From NCBI GenBank assembly GCA_015501595.1, contig JADNRX010000865.1:1-19424 (forward strand): DNA of 19,424 bases, in the 5' to 3' direction. The DNA is from Hymenopellis radicata (taxonomy: Eukaryota; Basidiomycota; Agaricomycetes; Agaricales; Physalacriaceae). The position numbers were made by a program, and so were the translations under genes. Below the pieces are notes generated by a model. That model did no database searches. It saw only the letters and a list, made by a program, of their open reading frames with translations, and had not been told where the DNA came from. Positions 11,175-18,484 of the stretch are shown piece by piece. Every line of letters starts with the position of its first letter. Position 1 is the first letter of the stretch.

Positions 11175-11790
11175 ACTATGGACCCACTGAGTGAAATCCA
11201 CGGTGAAATGATAGAGCGCTATTGGCGAGCATGGCCAATGCCAATATTCCGTGTACGTCTTGCATTTCCTCAGAGATCCTGGACATTGACAATCTCGATA
11301 GGCACTACTGTGGTCAGGCATTCAGAGCCGCCAGATTCTACGTTGGCTACGGTGAACGCAATCATACGTTGCGAGATGTGTGGTGATTTTTCGGAGTGTG
11401 TTTCTTGCTGTCTCGTGCGGCACGCTCGTACGCCTCTGCACGTCATCAAGGTATGTGATTTGGAATGAGGTTGTTTTCTTAGGATCTAACAGGTAGTAGA
11501 GGTTCTCTCCCAAGGCTTTTGGGAGAACACGACGTTGACAGAACTTGGACTGACGGTACACATCGGTCACCAAGGCGGGTTATGTCCTTCTCCCGGTCCG
11601 CCCGAGTCGATAACGGTAATGCATACGACGGGATTCATCGACTGCGCGCCTGTTTCTGCAACTGCGAAGCTTCGGACACGGCTAGTCCCTGGTATCTGGC
11701 CATGCGAGATGGTTCGTTGCAGGCCACAACGATTCAGCCTCAGACTTTCGCGACGCTGGAGGTGTGGAAGCTGTTCGGGCTGCTCAATGC
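11175..11790 (+). pseudogene. Second, broken copy of the KDZ transposase CxC2 region
   Basis: This stretch matches transposase exons 2-3 (about 6518 down to 5920). Shared stretches include IRCEMCGDFSECVSC, RHARTPLHVIK, TVHIGHQGGLCP, ITVMHTTG, CNCEASDTASPW, LAMRDG and ATTIQPQTFATLEV. The intron between the HVIK and GFWENTT parts is also related (donor GTATGTGATTTGGAAT here, GTATGTCCTTTGGAAT there), so it is a DNA-level copy, not a retrocopy. It is damaged: the frame changes before the CEMC motif (about 11250-11350), and one base is missing after the MHTTG codons (about 11630). Similarity stops abruptly after LFGLLNA at about 11790, with no HN or nuclease part. It lies opposite in direction to the full transposase. 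It is a relic, not a functional gene. Confidence 0.82.
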
Positions 11791-12017
11791 GCGTCTGGCG
11801 CCAGACGGTGTTCCCCGATAGTGGTCGAATTGTTGATATTATCTACCGTATTATCATATTGCTCACGCTTGAATGTCAATAATCTTGTTCTTGTCGGCGC
11901 GACGCCAAAATCAGAATGCAGGATTTTTTGAGAAAACATAGGGCTCTTCAATACACATAGGTAATAGTATTCCAAAAAAATTTACGACGCCGCCACGACT
12001 TCAACCTCGCCGCGCTC

Positions 12018-13002
12018 CTAAGCAATGCGGAACTTGTTCTGGGCTACATCGCGCGAGCGGAAAGCCTCGAAGCTGCCGTGGGGTATACCCAACGTGTTCA
12101 GGGCACACTTGAGGCTGTTCATATCCAATGAGTGTCAGTGCAGCGGAGTCACGTTGCACATCTGACTTACTAGGACCGATAGATACCGGGACTAAGCCCT
12201 CGATAAACGCAGTACCAATTTGTCCGCGTGATACCATGTGTGAGAGGAGTTTGGAACGGATGGCCGGGTGCGGTAGAGGGTTTGATGAGAGTGTATGGAA
12301 CGCGGCGGCCGCCACGGATGTGAAATGCCCACCCACGCTGGACAGCATATTCGAAAGCTTTCTCCGCCACAGGCCACGTTTTATACCCGAAATAGACAGA
12401 ACCCGAAACGCCCAGAACTTGAGGCGCGGCAAGAGTCCAGTGAGAGTAGACACCAGGTTTAAGCCCGATGAAAACGACAATCACGGGAGGGGTGTCGGGT
12501 CGCTGCTTGGTCTTCACCTTTCTACGTTTCTGTGTAGCGAGAACGGTCGCATCAGGATTGGATCGAAGGATTTGGGATGCCTGGGACCTACGACAAGCGT
12601 GAGGAAAGGCAGGCGTAAAATGTGAAGAGGAGTATACCAATCAGCGACCTCGGTTTGGGCGACGGCGTACCGTGTGGTGTCGGCGCCATGCGCAGGACCT
12701 CCCCGGCGGACGGTTGCTGTGCCGCGAGCAGCAGTTTCTAAACCCAAGTCAAATATGTTGGCAGAGCAACCTTGTCAATTGAAACACGACTTACCCTTGA
12801 AGGCGGGAGTGCCCGGAATCTGCGCGTCGTCGAGGGACGCGATAAACGCACAGAACTGCTCATCACCTTCGAAACTGGTTTCCGGGAAATCTTCCCCAGC
12901 GGTATACCAATCATCGTCCGATTCCGTTGCTGATGGGCGTGGCGTTTCCTCTTCATCAGAGGAGAGGACGATCCAGATTTCTTCGCGCTGAGATTTAGAC
13001 AT
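12018..13002 (-). CDS. Protein with two viroplasmin/RNase H1-type hybrid-binding domains
   Basis: Exons 13002-12795, 12737-12638, 12587-12171 and 12114-12018 join in phase to 273 aa (ATG to TAG). The N-terminus has a SUMO-interaction-like core followed by acid (IWIVLSSDEEE, residues 9-19). A basic, nuclear-signal-like stretch is at 123-130 (KRRKVKTK). Domain A, about 138-184, shows the hallmark order V..F.GLKPGVY..W, QV.GVSG, YFGYKT, AEKAF. Domain B, about 226-270, shows WYCVYRGLSPGIYRS, C.LNTLGIP, EAFRSR, A..KF. This is the fold of caulimovirus viroplasmin and the RNase H1 N-terminal domain, which binds RNA:DNA hybrids. No RNase H catalytic domain follows. It lies 143 bp downstream of a second such gene on the same strand. 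Domain calls are firm; role inferred. Confidence 0.82.
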
Positions 13003-13145
13003 GGTGGGGCAGAAAGATACATTGATTGCGCGCGCAAGTACGATTAAATGTAAACTACGGAAGTACCCCAAAATAAGCCTAACCCTACGATTTGATTACA
13101 GATTCCTGATTAGAGATAAGATAATCGACGTACTGGACATCTTGT

Positions 13146-13990
13146 TCAAACTAGGCCCGCCTCAACTTGGCCAAGCTCGAGCGCAACATTGAACTGGTCA
13201 ACGGCGTCCTGCTGAAACCCCTTGTGCCTCCAGTGACAGTTGGTGCTGATCTTCTTCGTCGCCTGGTCCGAGGATGCGCTAAACATTGCGATAAGAAAGG
13301 TGAACACGCTGGTTATAAGAACGAACCATGTATTGAAGACGCCGACGAATCTGCCTCGAGTGACGATAAACCATTTCTTGCTTTGGATGGCGGGATTGAT
13401 GACCAGGGGCACGGGAGGAATGTGATAGTATTCGACACAGAACCTGTACGCGGCTAGAACGCCGCCAGATGGACCCGCAAAATTAGCCACATTAACCGGT
13501 CCTGATCGAAATGAATAATTGGTTGCAAGAGATCGTGTTGAAAGTACGAACCAGATATAATCTCAACCTCTTCCTCGGCACTGTGAGAAGACGCGGCATC
13601 GTCAGCTTCACCATCAGCATCTTCATCAGCGTAGTCCTCGGCTTCGGATTCCTGGATAACGATGGCGTGGCGCTCATCGGCACCAGGAGAAGTGGGGGTG
13701 TCGGGAACACCAGCTTTGGTGCTAGAAGCGGGTGTGGCTGGAATCCTGAGAACAGTGGAGCGTCCAGCAGGCGTTGGGGTGGATGCACGAGAGTCATTAT
13801 CCACAGCGTCGGATGAAGGAGTCGGAAAGTCAGCCGGGCTGGAAGTGTTCAAGACTGCCTCCACGCTGGCCCTGGCGAGCTCGCTGGTGCTGGGAGATTT
13901 GAGGACACCGTCCATGGCGGTGGAGGTATTGTTGGTTGGAGTTTGAGGTCGAGACGGTATGGGGTCCGCACACGCTTCGTCGGAGTTCAT
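13146..13990 (-). CDS. Protein with one C-terminal viroplasmin-like domain
   Basis: Exons 13990-13552, 13501-13327 and 13278-13146 join in phase to 248 aa (ATG to TGA). Residues 1-108 are rich in S, T, P and A and look disordered. A hydrophobic-then-acidic motif (AIVIQESEAED, 109-119) resembles a SUMO-interaction motif and leads into a long acidic tract. The C-terminal domain, about 189-240, has KKWFIVTRGRFVGVFNT, then a helix with A and F at viroplasmin-like spacing. It is preceded by a YYHIPPVP segment, as often seen before this domain in fungal proteins. It is less canonical than the two domains of the downstream gene. Both introns begin GTTCGT. It is divergent from the HMG-like gene across 252 bp. 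Binding of RNA:DNA hybrid is expected from the family but unproven. Confidence 0.78.
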
Positions 13991-14242
13991 GACTGCAGAA
14001 GGGTGGGAGAACGAGGAATCAAAGTAGAGAGGGGCAGTATTTGAGTTTGAGCTTGGGCAGGATCAATCTGGTCGAGGATCTCGGCCGAAAAATGAGCTAG
14101 CAAGCGGAATTTGAGTTCGATTATTTGAAGTACAGATTGGGCGCGTGGCGTTGCGTGTGGAAGAAATATTGACGCCAGGAGTTGATCGCACCTCGACAAC
14201 CTACGATCGTCCATACCGCAGACTTGTTCCGTAGCGACTGTC
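13991..14242. promoter_or_regulatory. Divergent intergenic region between viroplasmin and HMG-like genes
   Basis: The 252 bp between two oppositely oriented ATGs (13990 minus, 14243 plus) should hold both promoters. No strong palindrome, TATA box or repeat was seen by eye. Open frames crossing it show no family features. Confidence 0.45.
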
Positions 14243-16834
14243 ATGCCTCGCAAGCCCAAGCAGAAGAAGGACAAACGCGACCGACTTTCCCTAAAGGGTT
14301 GGGCCGAAGGTTGGCGCGCCACCTTTTTGGATACAAAACTCGACGGCTACGAGGAGGCCGCGGCGGCGATGGCGACGAACCGTCTGGCTGAGCCTCAGTA
14401 CATGCAGAAGGTGTACAATGAGTTTTTCTATTACTGTGACTGGCGTTTGGAGCACTGAGACGAACCAACTCTGCCGGAGCTACCTTACGACCCCGAACGT
14501 GTCATTCCCGCGGAAAACTTGACAGACGACGAGATGCGCGTGAAGAGGAAGAAGGTCACGATTCTCAAGGACGTAAGTGATTCGTTGGCAATGCTGGGGA
14601 CTGGGCTGACTACTATCGTGTTCAGCGGATTCGGCGTTATATTCGGACTCGAATAGAGCATCTGAGTAATTTGCGCATCAGGCTGCGAGTCGGCCACTTA
14701 GAGGATCCCATCGCGGTGATGCTAGCCAAGGTCACTGGTTTCAGCAAGCCCGGCAAGAAGCGACAGGCCTGGCAGCAATTCCAGGTATACGAGGCGGACA
14801 AGGTGGCGGCGCAAGTCGAAGCAGTCTACAATGCGCAGGTGGAGGAGTTGGAGGAGAAAGGTGTCTCGCCGGAGGACTTTCCTAAGGTAAACGCGCCATA
14901 CCGAGGGAAGATTGTGCGAGAAATGTTCGCAGCATTGACGGAGGAGGAGAGGGAGTACTGGGCTGGGAGCGCGACGAAGGAGGCGGCGGAAAAGAAGCAA
15001 GCGTACTTGGACGCGTTGCACGGACCAATTGTGACCTCTTGGGAGGAGAAAGAGCGGTTAGTACCGCTGAATGTTCGTAAGGTTGATCGTACTGACCTAT
15101 TATCGCCAGTTGCATCAAGAATTTGTCTGGCGTGATGGCGCCTCTGATGCAAGGCATTCGGGAGTGTACCGGTTTGCACGTCGTGATGTGCTTAGCTGGT
15201 CCGCTGCCAAGTAAAAAGGGAAATGTGGGTATGATGGCGTAGGTGTTCTATTTCGATTTGAGACGATTGTATCTAACCTATTGTGAAGTCTTACCTCAGG
15301 AAAAAACCTCGACGTCACGCCACTTGCCGCCCCGAATTGGCGGCCAAATGAGTACAACAAGTGGAAGTCTAACGTCGTTAAATGATGCGAGACGGCGTAC
15401 ACTCCCGCGCATGTCACTTCCGCCAAGGTTGCATGGGGCGGAATCGCTGCCGGGACTTCTATACCACATCCTGAGCCGACTATCCCGGTTCAAGTGATGC
15501 GTGCGTCCGAACCGACTGCAATGCCCGTGCCGCCGGTTGAAGAGAGGCCTTCATCTAGTGGAAACGATGTCCAGGACATAGGCGAGGTTAATAGCGCCGA
15601 GGAGCTGACCATGACGGAGAGCGATTTGACGGCGGCGGTGAAAGCGTTCGACAATGGAGATGTTAGCGACGAGGAGGATGACGATGACGAGGGGGATGAC
15701 GATGATGATGAGGAGGAAGATAGCGATGAGGAGGATGAGGCGGCAAGGGAGAAGAAGAGAAAGCGCGGGTCGAAAGAGGGCACAGGTGCGAGGAAGAAGC
15801 GGGTGGTGGCAGCGCCGAAAGAGCCTCGGAAGAGCACCTACGAGGTGCAGCGCGACCTCAACATAGAGCGCAACAAGCGGCTGCTGGAGCCGATCAATGC
15901 AGCGATCCAGGCCTTACTGCCGCCGAAAACGGTCAAGACGGTGGCGACTAAACGTCGGGAAACAGGATTGCGTCGGGAAACAGGATTGCCTCCGACAAGG
16001 AGGAGCCAAAGGCGTACGAAGGCTGCTGGTGACAAGGAGAACGCGTCTGATACACGCGACGACGATAGCGGAAGCGAGGAGGGTAACAGCCTGACGATTG
16101 TGGAACGTAGAGATGAGGGGAACGCGCAGACTGACGTCGTCATGCAAGACGTTGGGACTGCTTCAGCTCATCCTCCGCCTCCTCCACCGGCCGATCCAGT
16201 TGCTCCAGTTGCTTCTCCTCCTCAGGCTACAACGCAGACTGTGTCCCGCCCTCGTCCTAAACCTGCTTACGCCCCTTGTACGTTGACTTCCGCTGAGAAG
16301 GACGCCATCAGCGTCGCGCCAGATTGGTTCAAAATCCCGTGGCAGCACTTTGACAACGCGAAGCTGGGAGCTGACTGGAGGATGCTCCTGGACACCTTCG
16401 CGCGATGGGAACTGCCTGGAAATTTTGGCGGAACGGGGGCTAGTCTTCCAGCCAAGAAACGACCTGCGGCGCTGGCGAAATGGATTACGGATGGTCGGGG
16501 AAGAGCTTCGAACGGGGCGGTTATGCCGAGTATGGCCTTGTGTGAGGTGCCGAAATTTGAGAGGCAGTTCAAAGAGTATTGGGCCTCCTTGCAACCGCCG
16601 TGGAGAAAGTTGGCGTCGAACGGGTCGAACGGGTCTTTTGTACGAGAAATGACGGATGGTGACGGATGGGGGATTTTGTATACGCGGGGGGTAAATGGAT
16701 GGCTGAGTCTAGTAGCGGCACTATTCTGGTGGGGAGTCGTAGTTCAAGAGATCGCGAAAGATCGTCGTGTTTGGGTGGACGCGGTGCAGGACGTGCTGTG
16801 GGTGTTGGAGAAAGTAGGAGATGCACGTGTTTGA
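14243..16834 (+). CDS. HMG-like, acidic, tryptophan-rich fungal protein, interrupted by two TGA codons
   Basis: Exons 14243-14572, 14626-15056, 15110-15228 and 15300-16834 stay in one frame for 805 codons (ATG to TGA). Two internal TGA codons break it: 14456-14458 (codon 72) and 15383-15385 (codon 322). Residues about 150-240 are charged and helical (AWQQFQVYEADK, ALTEEEREYWAGSA) and resemble an HMG-box-like segment. Then come CIKNLSGVMAPLMQ and GLHVVMCLAGP, a strongly acidic tract (about 410-440), basic clusters, and a C-terminal W-rich domain (WITDGRG, EYWASLQPPWRKL, GVNGWLSLVAALFWWG). I recognise this layout as a common agaricomycete hypothetical family without a known function. From ATG 15494 an uninterrupted 446-aa C-terminal part remains and might be expressed. 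The second TGA might instead lie in a weak intron (about 15374-15430). It may bind DNA. Confidence 0.75.
15953..15988 (+). repeat. 18-bp perfect tandem duplication inside the HMG-like gene
   Basis: CGTCGGGAAACAGGATTG occurs twice without a spacer, adding six residues (RRETGL repeated) in frame within a basic linker. Frame preservation suggests slippage tolerated by, or older than, loss of the gene. Confidence 0.88.
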
Positions 16835-17220
16835 TGGCGCATGGTTGGATTTGGGGGTGGGTGCGTGTAGGGGGGGAAAAAGATAAAAAAATGATAGCAA
16901 CATGTGTACGTAGTTAGAAATACATACACATGTTCTACATGATCGTACTTACTGTATAGACTTGAAGGCGACACACGACTGACTGGGGTGGTCGGCCACG
17001 TGGCATATGTAAATATGCTGACGTACCGGCAGCGGAAGCATTTCGCACTTAGAAGTTCGCAAGTTTGAACTTCTCGCTGTGTGGGTTTTTGGGGTAGGCG
17101 CGTGCTTATGGCGCGATTTATATTAAACAAAATGGGTAATAAATTCTGTTGTTCATACTAGGACCTGGGTGAGTACCGAGCGAGGAGAGTAATGTAAGGG
17201 GGGCGGGAATCACTGCGAAG
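16835..17220. other. Right non-coding region after the HMG-like gene
   Basis: No gene is supported. It contains G-runs and A-runs just after the stop (16850-16890) and a stem AGAAGTTC-N8-GAACTTCT (17051-17074), whose arms repeat the motif of the palindrome in the transposase promoter. Confidence 0.45.
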
Positions 17221-17446
17221 GGGCGGGATTATTCCATATTTGGATAGAGAACGGTGGAGGGAGGAGCACGTGGGCCGCAGGCAAGGGCGGAACAGCGGCG
17301 CATACGGTCCGCGGGTAGTACGCTTCCATGTGGGGGCGGGATTATTCCATATTTGGATAGAGAACGGTGGAGGGAGGAGCGCGTGGGCCGCAGGCAAGGG
17401 CGGAACAGCGGCGCATACGGTCCGCGGGTAGTACGCTTCCATGTGG
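17221..17446 (+). repeat. Two tandem copies of a 113-bp unit
   Basis: Unit 1 is 17221-17333 and unit 2 is 17334-17446. They start GGGCGGGATTATTCC and end CGCTTCCATGTGG. I found one difference (GAGCACGTGG against GAGCGCGTGG), so the duplication is recent. The frames across it are open only because the sequence is GC-rich. No protein family is seen. Confidence 0.9.
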
Positions 17447-17648
17447 ACCAAGTATGATCCAAATCGGGTGGTGCCGTGGAGATCTCAGGGTTGTTAAGCC
17501 TTAGACAGACCGGGGTACGGCGCCGCACATACCGGGACCGCGGCGGCGCGCCCTGCTGGTGTGCGGCAAGCATCGGATATGGCCGGAAGCGCTGTGCGGA
17601 GCATGCCGGGCAGTACACGAGCAGGGGAGTAGGGAACACGGTTTATAG

Positions 17649-17704
17649 CCACAGCCTGGCTAGGTCCAGGATGAATGAAATAGATTCCCCTGGCTACAGC
17701 CAGG
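17649..17704 (-). repeat. Right subterminal inverted block
   Basis: On the minus strand it reads CCTGGCTGTAGCCAGG, then 22 nt further GACCTAGCCAGGCTGTGG, matching 2781-2836 with the same spacing and about 42 of 56 identities by hand. Confidence 0.72.
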
Positions 17705-17855
17705 CCAATTAAGCTGAGAACTACAGCTAGGGCTCTGGCGCAAGCCCTCAGGACGAGGCCGCCCTATTACCTCACAGCGTGCGCAGGCACTCGGCCCTCT
17801 GATTAGGCCCGCCTTGATGGATTTGCGCCCCCGGATGCATTCCGGGGCGCATCTG

Positions 17856-17909
17856 GCGCTCGTCTTCATGACGGCGCCATTTCTACTGCGCTCGTCTATA
17901 TGACGGCGC
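17856..17909 (+). repeat. Pair of 22-bp direct repeats
   Basis: GCGCTCGTCTTCATGACGGC and GCGCTCGTCTATATGACGGC (each followed by GC) lie 32 bp apart. They differ only at TC/AT. Purpose unknown; possibly subterminal protein-binding sites. Confidence 0.7.
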
Positions 17910-18292
17910 TGGTTTAACGAGGACTCAAGGACGCAGGACACTACTGGAGGTGCGGGCGGGCAGTGACTGGTGCTGCACGGCGTCGCGGACGCATGCCACC
18001 CCAAATCGTGCGTGTTTTCTTTACTCGTAATCTCTCGAATCATTCATCGTGCGGGTGGCGCGCAGAATGCATACGATCTCGAAGATCTGAATCTGTCCAT
18101 CATGGACAATGACTCCACGATGACCTTCACACCTCGCCCTCTCTCCCACCGACCCCATCCCCTACTACACTTCGTTTGGCTGCAGTTCTTGCTCATGCAA
18201 GTAACCGGGGCTTCAGAGAAGTGTATCGTGCACGTCGATAGCCCCGCGCAATTGCTCGGGGGTCGTCGGCGGGCACGAAAATGCTCACAAGA

Positions 18293-18458
18293 TGCAAGTA
18301 CTTTTGACAAGTACTTGCACACCCGCGAGGCAAGTACTCGCCAAGTACTTGACCCGCGGGTCAAGTACTTGTGGGTACCTGGGTGTGCTGGCAGGTGGCA
18401 AGTCCGGCTTCTCGGACACAAGTATTTGCCGGACGGGTGTCGGGTGCACCCGGGTATA
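18293..18458. repeat. Right subterminal array of CAAGTACTTG repeats with a 30-bp palindrome
   Basis: At least five AAGTACTTG or AAGTACTCG units lie in 18295-18372, then CAAGTATTTGCC and CACCCGGG-type motifs up to the terminal repeat. 18342-18371 is a perfect 30-bp palindrome with half-site CAAGTACTTGACCCG. This mirrors the left array at 2216-2380 in inverted orientation. Confidence 0.8.
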
Positions 18459-18476
18459 CACTTGTGCCTTGCTCTA
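18459..18476 (-). repeat. Right terminal inverted repeat
   Basis: On the minus strand it reads TAGAGCAAGGCACAAGTG, one mismatch from the left end. It is followed directly by the second ATTTGTAG. Confidence 0.88.
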
Positions 18477-18484
18477 ATTTGTAG
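18477..18484. repeat. Right 8-bp target site duplication ATTTGTAG
   Basis: This is an exact direct copy of 2190-2197, directly abutting the terminal inverted repeat. Confidence 0.88.

Larger units (their letters stand above)
17447..18292. other. Right non-coding subterminal region with short repeats and hairpins
   Basis: No gene is supported. It holds the inverted partner block 17649-17704 of the left end, an imperfect GC-rich hairpin (17825-17850), and two 22-bp direct repeats with two base differences (17856-17877 and 17888-17909) of the form GCGCTCGTCT..ATGACGGCGC. Confidence 0.55.
2198..18476. mobile_element. 16.3-kb KDZ (Kyakuja-Dileera-Zisupton) DNA transposon with cargo genes
   Basis: The ends are set by inverted terminal repeats (2198-2215 and 18459-18476, 17 of 18 identical) flanked by an exact 8-bp direct repeat. 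Inside are a KDZ transposase, a second broken CxC2 fragment, and five further genes: an unknown 610-codon gene, a small basic protein, two viroplasmin-domain genes and an HMG-like acidic protein. Inverted subterminal blocks (2781-2836 and 17649-17704) and CAAGTACTTG-rich arrays at both ends support a single element over two unrelated insertions. Transposase and accessory genes sharing ends is known for fungal KDZ elements, some of which carry TET/JBP genes. None is seen here. The intact target duplication suggests a recent insertion, but in-frame stops in the transposase suggest this copy is not autonomous. Nested insertion of some parts cannot be excluded. Confidence 0.85.

Noticed and set aside
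12018..13990. Endogenous caulimovirus or other viral insertion, because of the viroplasmin domains.
   Set aside because: Viroplasmin domains are common in fungal cellular proteins and RNase H1. There is no reverse transcriptase, protease, coat or movement protein nearby.
17240..17640. Open frames across the 113-bp repeats encoding repeated arginine- and proline-rich peptides.
   Set aside because: They arise from GC-rich duplicated DNA in several frames at once, with no family match.
2198..18476. A TET/JBP dioxygenase, as reported on other fungal KDZ elements.
   Set aside because: No HxD...H dioxygenase pattern or related sequence was recognised in any spliced gene of the element.
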